64,000 nt of DNA from Thermospira aquatica (GCF_023525255.1 NZ_CP073355.1:620001-684000); one strand, 5' to 3'. Counted from the first letter of the stretch, positions 41,650 to 51,480 are shown. Numbers and translations: made by a program. Notes: a model not told the origin generated them from the letters alone.

Positions 41650-44051
41650 CGTGGCAGGACTTTCTTGAAAAAGCACAAAAAGGTGTCGCGTATAGTGATG
41701 GTTCTATGGGTGTTTTTCTCCAGCAGTATGGACTGGGAGGAGAGGATTGTCCCGAACTCTGGAATGTGACAAAACCGGACATCATCCAGAGTGTGCATCG
41801 AGCCTATATCGAGGCTGGCAGTGATCTGGTAATTACGAATACGCTGGGAGGAAACAGTATCAAGCTGGAAAGTTATCATCTTGCCGATAGGCTTGAGGAG
41901 CTCAATGCGGCTGGTGTAAGAAATGCCAGAGAGGCTTCGAGAGGGAGGGCGATTGTTGCTGCAGATATTGGTCCCACCGGACATTTTGTCAAGCCCCTCG
42001 GGGATCTCTCGTTTGATGAGATGGTGAATATCTACAAAGAACAGATTGTTGCTCTTGCCAATGCAGGGGCTGATGCCCTTTTCTTTGAGACGCATATCGA
42101 TATTCTCGAGCTCAAGGCAGGCATTCTGGCCGCACGGGAGGTATGTGATCTTCCTATCATTGCAAGTGTTACCTTTGAGTCGGATGGACGTATGGTTACC
42201 GGGACGAGCCCTGAGGCGGCTTTTACAACCCTGGAGGCTCTCGGGGTGGATATTATGGGGATGAACTGTGGTACTGGCCCAAAGGAAATGCTTGCTATCA
42301 TGGAACGTGTGGGGCATCTTTTTGAGACGCCTATTATTGTCCAGGCAAATGCTGGACTTCCCCATCTGGTGAATGGAAAAACCCATTACAGTGAAACGCC
42401 GGAAAGCTATGTGGATACCGCCATTCACATGCTGGAGTATGGTGCATGTGTGATCGGGGGATGTTGTGGCACAACACCGGAGTACATCAAGCTTCTCATC
42501 GAACGGAGTCAAAAAGAAAAACCTTACCTTCACTATAAGAAACGGGTTGTGGATTTTCTTAAACTTTCCAGCCGTTTTGAGTATCACCGAATAGGGCATC
42601 ATCTCCCTTTTACGATTATCGGGGAAAGGATCAATCCAACGGCACGCAAGCTTCTTGTTGAGGATATTCTCTCGGGGAGTTTTCAACGTGTGAGAGAAGA
42701 GGCTCTCAAACAGCAACAGGCGGGGGCACATGTTCTTGATGTGAATATGGGTATTCCTCAGGCAGATGAGGCAAAGCTTATGGAAAATGCCATTGATCTT
42801 CTCTCAACTGTGGTTCATATACCCCTTGCCATTGATACATCTTCGCCGCTTGCGGCTATTCGAGGTATGAGGCATTATCCAGGGAAACCGTTGTTAAACT
42901 CTATTACTGCGGAACCTGAGAGGCTTGCCCTTCTCCCTGAGATTAAAAAATACGGAGCGGCTTTTGTGGCTCTTCCTATCGATGAACATGGAATTCCCGA
43001 AAGTGCGGAAAAAAGGGTGGCTGTGATGAAGCGAATTCTTTCTGAGGCAGAGAAGCTCGGCATAGACAAGAAAAATATCCTTGCCGATCCTCTGGTGATG
43101 ACTGTTTCTTCTGATCAGAAGGCGCCACGACAAACCCTTGCTACCCTCAGAGCTTTTCGGGAGGAGCTTGGGCTTTTTACGACCATGGGACTTTCGAATA
43201 TTTCGTTTGGTCTGCCGGCACGGAGTTTTATCAACCAGGCTTTTCTCACCATGGCTATCGAAAATGGTTTGAATACAGCTATAGTGAATCCGCTTGATGA
43301 ACAGCAAATGGGACTTGTGAGAGCGACGGATGTGCTTCTCGAACGGGATCCCTCTGCTATGGAGTATATTCGGCTGTACAGTGGACAAAAAACCATCACA
43401 CCTCCTTCTGGTACGGTTGCCCAGACCATAGAGCAGAGAATATCTGAGGCCGTGATCAAAGGGCATAAAGACGATATCGAAAAACTCCTTGATGAAGCCC
43501 TTGAAAAAGGGCTCAAGCCAAAGGCTATCCTTGATGAACTTCTCATTCCGGCTATTACAGAGGTTGGACAACTCTACGAAAAGAGGCAGTACTTTCTTCC
43601 CCAACTTCTTCTCTCTGCTGAAACGATGCAAAAAGCCTTTGCAAAGCTGGAGCCACTGCTTCGATCTACAGGCACAACTTCCCAGGGAACGCTGGTTTTT
43701 GCCACCGTTCAGGGGGATGTGCATGATATAGGCAAAAACATTGTCATCCTTATGCTACGAAACCAGGGGTTTGAGGTGATCGATCTGGGCAAAGACGTGC
43801 CTGCGGAAACCATTTATAGAATTGCCAGAGAAAGAAAGGCTGATATTGTTGGGCTTTCTGCACTTATGACGACTACCATGCCACGGATGGCAGAGTTTAT
43901 GGAACTTCTCAAGAAGGAAAACGCATCTTTTCCTGTGATGGTAGGTGGGGCGGCGGTCAATCGCCAGTTTGCCGAGAGTATTGGGGCGTACTACGCCGTG
44001 GATGCTGTTGATGCTATTCGTGTCGCGCAAAAAATTCTTGAAAAAACGTAA
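41646..44051 (+). CDS. metH: Cobalamin-dependent methionine synthase without reactivation domain
   Basis: The 801-residue enzyme has the first three modules of MetH. The homocysteine-binding barrel (1-290) has the zinc ligands Cys208, Cys273 and Cys274 (GMNCGTGP, GGCCGTTPEY). The pterin-binding barrel (about 310-570) begins FTIIGERINPT. The cobalamin cap and Rossmann domain (about 590-801) has the B12 ligand motif GDVHDIGKN with His693 as lower ligand. The C-terminal S-adenosylmethionine-binding reactivation domain of the E. coli enzyme is missing, as in the shorter Thermotoga-type enzymes, so a separate reactivating protein would be needed. It is the last gene of the 37.6-44.1 kb operon. Confidence 0.93.
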   Translation: MTWQDFLEKAQKGVAYSDGSMGVFLQQYGLGGEDCPELWNVTKPDIIQSVHRAYIEAGSDLVITNTLGGNSIKLESYHLADRLEELNAAGVRNAREASRGRAIVAADIGPTGHFVKPLGDLSFDEMVNIYKEQIVALANAGADALFFETHIDILELKAGILAAREVCDLPIIASVTFESDGRMVTGTSPEAAFTTLEALGVDIMGMNCGTGPKEMLAIMERVGHLFETPIIVQANAGLPHLVNGKTHYSETPESYVDTAIHMLEYGACVIGGCCGTTPEYIKLLIERSQKEKPYLHYKKRVVDFLKLSSRFEYHRIGHHLPFTIIGERINPTARKLLVEDILSGSFQRVREEALKQQQAGAHVLDVNMGIPQADEAKLMENAIDLLSTVVHIPLAIDTSSPLAAIRGMRHYPGKPLLNSITAEPERLALLPEIKKYGAAFVALPIDEHGIPESAEKRVAVMKRILSEAEKLGIDKKNILADPLVMTVSSDQKAPRQTLATLRAFREELGLFTTMGLSNISFGLPARSFINQAFLTMAIENGLNTAIVNPLDEQQMGLVRATDVLLERDPSAMEYIRLYSGQKTITPPSGTVAQTIEQRISEAVIKGHKDDIEKLLDEALEKGLKPKAILDELLIPAITEVGQLYEKRQYFLPQLLLSAETMQKAFAKLEPLLRSTGTTSQGTLVFATVQGDVHDIGKNIVILMLRNQGFEVIDLGKDVPAETIYRIARERKADIVGLSALMTTTMPRMAEFMELLKKENASFPVMVGGAAVNRQFAESIGAYYAVDAVDAIRVAQKILEKT

Positions 44052-44066
44052 AAAGAGAGAAAAATA

Positions 44067-44095
44067 TTGCACCTTTTGGGAAAAAGTGGTATAAT
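44067..44095 (+). promoter_or_regulatory. Promoter of ptsI
   Basis: TTGCAC and TATAAT with a 17-bp spacer, 27 bases before the start codon, in the short gap after metH. Confidence 0.8.
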
Positions 44096-44122
44096 TGAGA
44101 TGGAAGAAAAGAGAGGTGAACT

Positions 44123-45886
44123 ATGGGATATTTTTTGAGGGGAATTCCGATCTCTCGAGGGATAGCTATAGGGCGAGTGGTCTTACGACATGATCTCATG
44201 AAAAACATTCGTTATACGCGGATTGAGGCTGAAAAAGTTATGGATGAGATTGAAGCGTATCAAAAAGCGCTCGAAACCATTCGCCAGGAAACGCTAGTGA
44301 TGCGGGAACAGGCTCAACAACGTCTCTCTGATAAAAACACAAGTATACTTGATTTTCATTACAATCTGATCCAGGAAGACTTTTTTCAAAAGGATGTGAT
44401 TAAGCGTATAGAAAGTGATTACTATAATGCCCTGTCTGCTCTCCATTATGAGCTTTCTCTTTTGAAAAAGAGGTTTGAGGAACTCGAGAGTGATTATTTT
44501 CAGGCAAGGTTTCTGGATATCAAGGAACTTGCCAATCGTATAGCCCATGTGCTTCAAGGGGGGGTTGTTGAACGCCCTACCAGAGAAAATCCTGCTATTA
44601 TTGTAGCCGAGGAAATATCCTCAGCAGAGGTGCTTCATCTTGAAAAAGGGGCAGTACAGGGGCTCGCTACCGAGAGCGGAAGCACAACCTCTCATGCGGC
44701 TATTATTGCTGAGTCTCTTGAGATCCCGGCGGTTTTTGGTATCAAGGATCTCTTTAATTTCATCAAAAAAGGTGATACTATCATTGTAGACGGATACAAG
44801 GGTATTGTGATCATCAATCCTGATGAGGCAACCGTTCACTCCTATGAACAGCTTCAAAGAAACTATATCGCTCAAGAAGAGGCGAATTTTCATCTTATTA
44901 ATCTTCCTTCTCGCACCACTGATGATGTAGGTATTACCCTTATGGCGAATGTTTCCAATTCTATGGAACTCAATATCGCATTGCGTCATGGGGCAGAGGG
45001 GATTGGACTCTTACGAAGTGAGATGATCTTTATGCAAAATCAGCGTATGATGAATGAGAATGAGCAATTTGATCTCTATCGCGAGTTTCTTATTCTCTTT
45101 TCGGGAAAACCTGTCACCATACGAACGCTTGATCTGGGAGGAGATAAGTTTCTCAATAATCCTGTTCATGAAGCCAATCCCTTTTTGGGGTGGCGTTCTA
45201 TCCGTATTTTCTTAAAAGAAAAGGATTTTTTTAAACAGCAACTCAGAGCCATCATGCGTTCAAGTGTTTTTAATGACAACGTAAAAATTCTTATTCCCAT
45301 GATTTCGAGTCTCAGTGAGGTTCAGCAGATCAAGGCTATCCTGCAGGAATGTATTGCTGAGCTTAAAAAAGAAGGGCGGCCTTTTAACTACAAGATCCCT
45401 CTTGGAATTATGGTGGAGATTCCTTCAGCAGCGGTTATGGCTTCTACCTTGATTAAGGAGGTTGATTTCTTTAGCATAGGGACAAACGATCTGGTGCAGT
45501 ATACCTTGGCTACCGATCGAGGAAATCCTAACGTAAGTGAATACTATCAGCCACTGAATCCTGCTGTTTTGGCTTTGATACGACTTACTATTCGAGCGGC
45601 AACAGCTCAGCGCAAGCCTGTTTCTGTGTGTGGAGAAATGGCACGCGATCCTCTCTATGTTCGTCTCCTTCTGGGGATGGGGCTGAGAATCTTTAGTGTG
45701 AATCCGGCCTATCTACCACTGGTGAAGTCCATTCTTCTCAAGTCTTCAGCGCAACAAACGAAGGAGTTGTGGAACACCGTGAAAAAGCTTAAAACCCATG
45801 AAGAGATTGGTGAGGTGCTGAGGGAGGACTTGAAAAAGCATTGTCCGGAGATTTACGATTCTTATTTTTACGAGGAAGAAAGATAA
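44123..45886 (+). CDS. ptsI: Phosphoenolpyruvate-protein phosphotransferase (PTS enzyme I)
   Basis: The 587-residue protein has the full enzyme I layout: an HPr-binding helical domain (about 20-140), the phospho-histidine domain with the active-site His191 in GSTTSHAAI, and the PEP-binding barrel with LLRSEMIFM, RTLDLGGDK, IMVEIPSA, FSIGTNDLVQYTLA and the VCGEMA cysteine loop. It passes phosphate from PEP to HPr. No HPr or sugar-specific EII genes lie nearby, so it may serve sugar uptake encoded elsewhere or a regulatory nitrogen-type PTS. The length is normal. Its 3' end overlaps the opposing GGDEF gene by 19 bp. Confidence 0.95.
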   Translation: MGYFLRGIPISRGIAIGRVVLRHDLMKNIRYTRIEAEKVMDEIEAYQKALETIRQETLVMREQAQQRLSDKNTSILDFHYNLIQEDFFQKDVIKRIESDYYNALSALHYELSLLKKRFEELESDYFQARFLDIKELANRIAHVLQGGVVERPTRENPAIIVAEEISSAEVLHLEKGAVQGLATESGSTTSHAAIIAESLEIPAVFGIKDLFNFIKKGDTIIVDGYKGIVIINPDEATVHSYEQLQRNYIAQEEANFHLINLPSRTTDDVGITLMANVSNSMELNIALRHGAEGIGLLRSEMIFMQNQRMMNENEQFDLYREFLILFSGKPVTIRTLDLGGDKFLNNPVHEANPFLGWRSIRIFLKEKDFFKQQLRAIMRSSVFNDNVKILIPMISSLSEVQQIKAILQECIAELKKEGRPFNYKIPLGIMVEIPSAAVMASTLIKEVDFFSIGTNDLVQYTLATDRGNPNVSEYYQPLNPAVLALIRLTIRAATAQRKPVSVCGEMARDPLYVRLLLGMGLRIFSVNPAYLPLVKSILLKSSAQQTKELWNTVKKLKTHEEIGEVLREDLKKHCPEIYDSYFYEEER

Positions 45887-46722
45887 TTTACTTCAGTGGT
45901 GCGCCAGCATCCCTTCCCCGCTTTTTTGGCAGCGTAGAGGGCGCGGTCGGCGAGTTCGAGCAAGAGAAGTGCCTCTTTGCTGTGATAGCCAAAGGTAGCA
46001 AGCCCCATACTATAGCTTATGTGGAGAGGGGTATCGTGAAAAGAAATCGAGGTTTCCTTCATCAGGGCAAGGAGGCGGTCGGCACATCGTTTTGCCCCCT
46101 CCAGGTTTGTTTCGGGCAAAATGATCATAAACTCATCTCCCCCATAGCGGATAGCAATATCCTCCTGGCGTAATACATCGAGCATCATTTTGGCGGTGTG
46201 CTGGAGGACAATATCTCCTGCTATATGACCAAACCTGTCATTGATGTTTTTGAAATCATCGATGTCGATGAGGATCACACTAAACATCTCGTTGTGCCGG
46301 CTGGCTCTTTTGCTTTCCTTATGCAGAAAATCTCTGAGAAAGCGGTAGTTATACAAGCCTGTAAGGCTGTCGACAAAGGTCTGAGCTTTGGTATAATTGT
46401 AGACACTTCTCTCAAGAACGATAGGGTCGTGGTAGTAGTTTTTCCTCTCATAGAAAAAGTCCAGAAAAGCCACCTGAATAGAGACAGGTCGTCCCAAGAG
46501 ACGCATGAGCTCCTGATGGTAGTCGAGAAAGGCCTGCCATTCGGCAGAGACTTCTGCGGGAAGGAGCTGAACCCTTCCGAGCAAGAAAAATATCCTCTGG
46601 TAGACATCCTGTCGTGATAGTGAGGGAAATGTTTGTTCGATGGCTAGGTCGAGAAGCTCGGGGGCGTAGTTGTACTGGGAGAGGAGATCAAGAAGTTCTC
46701 TATCCATCTCTTCTGTCCACAT
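45868..46722 (-). CDS. Diguanylate cyclase (GGDEF) with product-inhibition site
   Basis: The 284-residue soluble protein has a helical N-terminal region (1-110) of no recognised family and a GGDEF domain beginning DSLTGLYNYRF at about 118. The catalytic motif GGDEF is at 194-198 and the I-site RQED (Arg185, Asp188) lies five residues before it, so c-di-GMP feedback inhibition is expected. It makes c-di-GMP from two GTP. AAGGAGGG lies upstream of the start. It converges on ptsI. Together with the HD-GYP protein at 26351-27703 it sets c-di-GMP levels. Confidence 0.92.
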   Translation of the reverse strand: MWTEEMDRELLDLLSQYNYAPELLDLAIEQTFPSLSRQDVYQRIFFLLGRVQLLPAEVSAEWQAFLDYHQELMRLLGRPVSIQVAFLDFFYERKNYYHDPIVLERSVYNYTKAQTFVDSLTGLYNYRFLRDFLHKESKRASRHNEMFSVILIDIDDFKNINDRFGHIAGDIVLQHTAKMMLDVLRQEDIAIRYGGDEFMIILPETNLEGAKRCADRLLALMKETSISFHDTPLHISYSMGLATFGYHSKEALLLLELADRALYAAKKAGKGCWRTTEVNYLSSS

Positions 46723-46772
46723 GATACCCTCCTTTTTGAAAAAGCTTTCACGTTCATTTTTTATTTTTTTAC

Positions 46773-46800
46773 ATTATAAAGGAAAAAAGAAAAAAATCAA
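46773..46800 (-). promoter_or_regulatory. Promoter of the diguanylate cyclase gene
   Basis: TTGATT and TATAAT with a 16-bp spacer on the minus strand, about 50 bases before the start codon. Confidence 0.6.
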
Positions 46801-46936
46801 GTTTTTTGTGTTCTTTTCCTGGAAAAACCAGCAATGTTGGGATTTTACGTCAAAAAAGAGGTTTTTAGTTTTGAGTGTGGATTTTTTGTCCTTTTTTTCG
46901 AGAGATATTCTTTTGCAGGAGAGGGGTGATCTGTTT

Positions 46937-48121
46937 TTAGAGAATTTTACTTAACTGAAAGATGGGCAAGAAAAGGGCAACGATAATGAAGCCCACAATA
47001 ATTCCAATGAAAATAATCAGAATGGGGGTGAGGAGGGTGGTGATTTTTTCTACAGCACTATCTACATCCCGTTCATAGAAGTCGGCAAGGTATCCACTGA
47101 GTTGATCAATGCGGCTGGTTTCTTCTCCCATGCCGATCATCTGGATAAACGTTGGTGGAAGAAAGCGATTCTGACGAAAACTGTCCGTGAGTTTTCTTCC
47201 CTGATTGATATCCTGAATCGCCCGTGTGATCATATCCTCGTAGATCATGTTTTCCACTACTCCACGGCACAATTCCAGAGCTTCGGAGAGGACCACATCA
47301 CTTGAGAGGAGAACCGAGAGCGTGCGAGAAAACCTGGTAAGAATATCCTTGTTGAGAAGATCCCCCACAAGAGGAAGAGAAAGGAGTGTACTATCTTTCC
47401 AATGGCGGAACCATCTTTTCTCTCTCATGAGAAGATATCCCCCAATGCCAAGTCCAACCACAAGAACAGCCAACCACGCCCACTCTCGAAGGATACGTGT
47501 TCCGCTCATCAAAACTCTCGTAAAGAGTGGCAACTCCGCTCCAAACTGAGCGTAGTTCTGTTCAAACTGGGGGATAAGGACAAAAGCAAAAAAGAAAAGA
47601 ACAGCGAGAGCAAATACAAAGATAAATCCCGGATAAAGCAGGGCTGAACTGATCTTTTGTGAAATGGTGAGTCGTTTCTGAAGGTAATGAAGCAAAGAAT
47701 TGACCGTCGAGGCAAGCTCACCTGATTCTTCTCCGGCTTTTACCATGCTGACGGCAAAGGGAGAAAACGCCTCAGGATGCATTTCCATGGCCTGGGAAAG
47801 GGATTCCCCTCCCTGGATTTGGCGGATGAGATCAAGTGTGATCAGCTTGAGGGGGTGACGCTGGGGAAACTCCTGGGCGATAATCTCAAGTGCACGGGTG
47901 AGAGGGAGATGGGCACTGAGGGCATTGGTAAGCAAACGGGTGAAAAGAATCTGGTCTTTGAGAGATATGGTGGGTTTTCGGTTTTTTGCCTCTGTGAGGC
48001 TGACGATCACGATTTCTCGCTGGTACAGCTTGAGGGCTGCGTCCTGTTTGTCTTTTGCCTCTATGATCCCGCGCTGGGAGCTTCCATCTGTGGTGTAGCC
48101 TTCGTATTGAAAGAGCATCAT
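46937..48121 (-). CDS. gspF: Type II secretion/type IV pilus inner-membrane protein GspF/PilC
   Basis: The 394-residue protein has the two repeated T2SF domains of GspF/PilC (about 57-180, with SQAMEMHPEAFSPFAVSMVKAGEESGEL, and 260-385, with LPPTFIQMIGMGEETSRIDQL) and three membrane segments at about 165-190, 210-230 and 365-388. It forms the inner-membrane platform that works with the ATPase. The gene overlaps gspE by four bases. No gspD, G or other pilus genes are in the window, so this pair is an isolated operon of the system. Confidence 0.92.
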   Translation of the reverse strand: MMLFQYEGYTTDGSSQRGIIEAKDKQDAALKLYQREIVIVSLTEAKNRKPTISLKDQILFTRLLTNALSAHLPLTRALEIIAQEFPQRHPLKLITLDLIRQIQGGESLSQAMEMHPEAFSPFAVSMVKAGEESGELASTVNSLLHYLQKRLTISQKISSALLYPGFIFVFALAVLFFFAFVLIPQFEQNYAQFGAELPLFTRVLMSGTRILREWAWLAVLVVGLGIGGYLLMREKRWFRHWKDSTLLSLPLVGDLLNKDILTRFSRTLSVLLSSDVVLSEALELCRGVVENMIYEDMITRAIQDINQGRKLTDSFRQNRFLPPTFIQMIGMGEETSRIDQLSGYLADFYERDVDSAVEKITTLLTPILIIFIGIIVGFIIVALFLPIFQLSKIL

Positions 48122-49764
48122 TCACTCCACATGGTTACTTTTTCCACCTCTTCTATGGAGGTGGTGCCGTTTTCGACGAGGGTTTTGCCCTGATCAAGGA
48201 GAGTGAGCATGCCGAGATTTCTGGCAGTTTCCTTGAGTTCAAACGATGAAACGCCGGCGAGGATGGCTTTTTTAATCTTTTCGTTCAAGACAATGTACTC
48301 AAAGATAGGGAGTCGTCCCAGAAAGCCTGTATGATGACAGACAGGACAGCCTTTTGGTTTCCAGTGATACTTGAGTCCTTCTGTCCAGGGGTGGGTCTGA
48401 TGGTCCAGGGGAGTGAGCGGCACCTTTTCAGCGCATTCAGTGCAGAGTTTTCTCACGAGTCTCTGGGCGAGAACGAGGTTGATCGTGGCCGTAAGAAGAT
48501 ACGGCGGGATATCCATATCCACCAGACGCGTGAGGGTACTTGCTGCATCGTTGGTGTGAATGGTGGAGAGGACGAGGTGACCTGTGAGGGCCGCACGGAT
48601 CGCTATATCTGCAGTTTCTTTGTCCCGGATTTCACCTACCATGATGACATCGGGGTCATGGCGGAGAAACGCCCGCAGCCCTGCTGCAAAGGTGAGGCCA
48701 ATTTCGCTATGTGCCTGGACCTGGGAAATTCCATCCATCTGGTATTCTACAGGGTCTTCAATGGTGAGGATTTTTTTGTTAAACTGGGCGATATGTTTGA
48801 GCACGCCGTAGAGGGTCGTGGTTTTTCCGCTGCCTGTTGGACCGGTGACAAGAATCATACCGTGGGGTCTTTCGGCTGCCTGCTTCACAATGGAAACGAG
48901 AAACTCTGGCATCCCCAATTGTTCCAGGGAGAGGACCTCTTTGCCCTTGTCCAGGATACGGAGGACGGCATTTTCCCCATTGACGGTAGGGATGATAGAG
49001 ACACGTATGTCGACACTTCTTTGTTGGTATTCGATAGTGATACGTCCATCCTGGGGGAGGCGTTTCTCAGAGATGTCAAGTTCTGAGAGGATTTTTAAAC
49101 GGGAGATGAGGGCGGGATAGATATCTTCTGAAGGTCTGTCAATGTCGTACAACACCCCATCGATACGGAATCGGACCCGTACCCCATGGATGAGATGCTC
49201 GAAGTGGATATCAGAGGCTTTTCTCTGGATGGCTTCTTCGATGTAGTGCTGAAGGAGTTGAACAGCGGGGGATGTGGTTTCAGAATCTTCCCCCTCAGAT
49301 GGTATCTCGTTTTCTTCTGGACTCTGGAGAAGAGAGGGGGTTTTGCCTTCATAGTGGGCAAGGTAAACCTGGATGGCTTCATCGGTAGCATAGGCTATCT
49401 CCACCTTTTGCCCGGTACGGAAAGAGATCTGATTCATGAGAGATGGTAGAAGGGGTTCTGAGATGTATATTTTTATGGTACCTTTTGGGGTGAGGACGGG
49501 AGCAATCCCATGTTTTCGACAGAAGGCTATATCCAGGATTTGAAAAACCTGTTCCTGCAAAGGCTCGTCAATAACGCGTACAAAAGGAACACCAAGCTGT
49601 TTTTCAAGCACGTGGTAAAGCTGTTCGGAGGAAAGCACTCCCATTTCAATAAGAATGGTGCCCAGTCGTTTGTGACTTTTCTTTTGAAGTTCTATGGCTT
49701 TTTTGATGAGGAGAGGCTCAACAATTCCCTCCTGGATAAGAATGTCACCAAGATTTTTTGCCAT
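48118..49764 (-). CDS. gspE: Type II secretion/type IV pilus ATPase GspE/PilB
   Basis: The 548-residue protein has the N-terminal GspE domain (LGDILIQEGIVEPLLIKKAIELQ), Walker A GPTGSGKTTT, the Asp box in LTIEDPVEYQMDG, Walker B IMVGEIRDKETADIA and a zinc finger CTEC...CPVC near 450-500. It is the hexameric ATPase that drives pseudopilus or pilus assembly. The ATG at 49764 has AAGGAG six bases upstream; the longer reading from 50022 would add 86 residues of no family and is rejected. It heads a two-gene operon with gspF. Confidence 0.93.
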   Translation of the reverse strand: MAKNLGDILIQEGIVEPLLIKKAIELQKKSHKRLGTILIEMGVLSSEQLYHVLEKQLGVPFVRVIDEPLQEQVFQILDIAFCRKHGIAPVLTPKGTIKIYISEPLLPSLMNQISFRTGQKVEIAYATDEAIQVYLAHYEGKTPSLLQSPEENEIPSEGEDSETTSPAVQLLQHYIEEAIQRKASDIHFEHLIHGVRVRFRIDGVLYDIDRPSEDIYPALISRLKILSELDISEKRLPQDGRITIEYQQRSVDIRVSIIPTVNGENAVLRILDKGKEVLSLEQLGMPEFLVSIVKQAAERPHGMILVTGPTGSGKTTTLYGVLKHIAQFNKKILTIEDPVEYQMDGISQVQAHSEIGLTFAAGLRAFLRHDPDVIMVGEIRDKETADIAIRAALTGHLVLSTIHTNDAASTLTRLVDMDIPPYLLTATINLVLAQRLVRKLCTECAEKVPLTPLDHQTHPWTEGLKYHWKPKGCPVCHHTGFLGRLPIFEYIVLNEKIKKAILAGVSSFELKETARNLGMLTLLDQGKTLVENGTTSIEEVEKVTMWSE

Positions 49765-49786
49765 TGCTTGCTCCTTGCGTGTATTG

Positions 49787-49815
49787 AATATAATGAAAGA
49801 GAGAAATTTTTGCAA
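49787..49815 (-). promoter_or_regulatory. Promoter of gspE-gspF
   Basis: TTGCAA and TATATT with a 17-bp spacer on the minus strand, 23 bases before the gspE start. Confidence 0.65.
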
Positions 49816-50044
49816 GAAATGTGCATCACGGTAGACCTCCCACAAAGGAAGGGTTTTTTCATGAAACCAAAAACGTACCTTGTTGAAAGGTTTACAGGAA
49901 GAAAGGGTGCTTGTTTTTCCTGTTTTCACGAATATAGTGATTATTTTTTGGTTGTGGGGAGTGGAAAACGGGTCGCGAGGTGAGAGAAAAAGCTTTTTGA
50001 TATAAGGGATTCTTAAATCCATCTTTGGGATCGTATAATTTTTT

Positions 50045-50074
50045 TTGACTTTTTGTGCTGTTTTTTTTTATAAT
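50045..50074 (+). promoter_or_regulatory. Promoter of the MFS transporter
   Basis: TTGACT and TATAAT with an 18-bp spacer, 34 bases before the start codon. Confidence 0.7.
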
Positions 50075-50107
50075 ATCGAAAGTTTTTGAGTTTACAGGAG
50101 AGGATAT

Positions 50108-51319
50108 ATGGAAAAAACAAAAGCAAAGCTTCATCGAAATGTCTGGCTGACGGGATTTACTTCGTTTTTTACTGATGTATCTACAGAGATAGTGTATCCC
50201 CTTATTCAAGCATTTGTAAGTTCGATTCTCAAGTCTCAGGCAGCTCTTGTTGGGCCTGTTCTTGGTATTATTGAGGGTGTGGCAGAGTCCACGGCAAGTA
50301 TTTTGAAGCTTTTCTCCGGGTATATCTCGGACAAACTCGGGAAACGGAAAAGCCTCACGATTCTTGGCTACAGTTTTTCTGCGCTGGCCAAGGTGCTCTT
50401 CTTTATCCCGTATTGGGTGAGTGTGTTTTCTGCGAGGATCCTTGATCGTATCGGGAAAGGTATCAGGACAGCTCCCCGTGATGCTTTGATTGCGTATTCG
50501 GTAGATCCCTCGATAAAGGGAAAGGCTTTTGGGCTGCAGCGAAGCATGGATTTTGCCGGTGCTTTTGTGGGAACACTTCTGAGTTTTGTCTTGATTACGT
50601 TTGTATTTCGCGGGGTTGATCGCTATGCTGAACCGGCAAGGTTTTACCCTATCTTTGCTATTGCGTTGATTCCGGCGATTATCGGTGTGATTTTTCTCTT
50701 TTTTACAAAAGAGCCCAACGTAGAAAAAAAAGAAGCTCAGATGCCCAAACTCTCTCTCAAACATTATACGCCAGCTCTTCGGGTATTTTTCCTGGCGCAG
50801 TTTTTCTTTACCCTGGGCAATTCATCCAACCAGTTTCTCTTGCTCCGTTCCCAGGATCTCGGCAATAGTCTTGCCATGGTTACCCTGATGTATCTCGTGT
50901 TTAATTTTACTACGACGCTTCTTTCTATGCCTTTTGGTTCTTTGTCTGACAAGATAGGCAGAAAGGGAGTTCTTGTTACGGGGTATGCTCTCTATGGGTT
51001 GGTGTATCTTCTCTTTGGACTAGCTCCCGCCAATACTCCCTGGATGGTGTGGGGTCTCTGGATCCTCTATGGTGTTTACTATGCGCTTACGGAAGGAGCT
51101 GAAAAGGCGTTTGTCTCTGATCTTGCTCCCGAAAACTCGGTAGCAACAGCCATAGGATTTTACAACATGATTGTTGGTGTGACCCTTCTTCCTGCGAGTG
51201 TTATAGCGGGATTTTTGTACCGGGTGGCAGCTCCCCTTCCTTTCTGGTTTGGTGGGGTGATGGCCCTTGTTAACTGTCTTTTGATTGGGTTTGGCGTACG
51301 GGTGGAAAAGAAGGCTTGA
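50108..51319 (+). CDS. MFS transporter
   Basis: The 403-residue protein has about 12 membrane segments and the MFS loop motifs GYISDKLGKRKS (about 74-85) and GSLSDKIGRKG (about 278-288). The segments FFTDVSTEIVYPL and RIGKGIRTAPRDALIA are typical of a bacterial subgroup often annotated as MFS with unknown substrate. It is a single gene with its own promoter and an AGGAG site. The transported compound cannot be predicted. Confidence 0.9.
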   Translation: MEKTKAKLHRNVWLTGFTSFFTDVSTEIVYPLIQAFVSSILKSQAALVGPVLGIIEGVAESTASILKLFSGYISDKLGKRKSLTILGYSFSALAKVLFFIPYWVSVFSARILDRIGKGIRTAPRDALIAYSVDPSIKGKAFGLQRSMDFAGAFVGTLLSFVLITFVFRGVDRYAEPARFYPIFAIALIPAIIGVIFLFFTKEPNVEKKEAQMPKLSLKHYTPALRVFFLAQFFFTLGNSSNQFLLLRSQDLGNSLAMVTLMYLVFNFTTTLLSMPFGSLSDKIGRKGVLVTGYALYGLVYLLFGLAPANTPWMVWGLWILYGVYYALTEGAEKAFVSDLAPENSVATAIGFYNMIVGVTLLPASVIAGFLYRVAAPLPFWFGGVMALVNCLLIGFGVRVEKKA

Positions 51320-51344
51320 TTTTTTTAAAAAAATAGTGTATAAT
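51316..51344 (+). promoter_or_regulatory. Promoter of tRNA-Ser
   Basis: TTGATT and TATAAT with a 17-bp spacer, 13 bases before the tRNA; the -35 overlaps the end of the MFS gene. Confidence 0.75.
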
Positions 51345-51357
51345 ATCTGGCCTATCT

Positions 51358-51443
51358 GGAGGGATGTCCGAGTGGTTGAAGGAGGCGGTCTTGAAAACCG
51401 TTGAGCTGACGAGGCTCCGGGGGTTCGAATCCCTCTCCCTCCG
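51358..51443 (+). tRNA. tRNA-Ser(TGA)
   Basis: A class II tRNA of 86 nt with acceptor GGAGGGA/TCCCTCC, a long variable arm (TGAGCTGACGAGGCTCCG), anticodon loop CTTGAAA (anticodon TGA) and T loop TTCGAAT. The discriminator is G, as needed for seryl-tRNA, and CCA is not encoded. Confidence 0.95.
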
Positions 51444-51445
51444 AG

Positions 51446-51480
51446 GACCAGTTCGCGCGACGCGGGCTGGTCTTTTATTT
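51446..51480 (+). terminator. Terminator after tRNA-Ser
   Basis: GACCAG (51446-51451) pairs with CTGGTC (51467-51472) around a GC-rich loop, followed by TTTTATTTTTTT. Confidence 0.85.

Noticed and set aside
49765-50022. Extended N-terminus for the GspE ATPase
   Set aside because: The extra 86 residues match nothing in the family and cross the predicted promoter; AAGGAG precedes the ATG at 49764.
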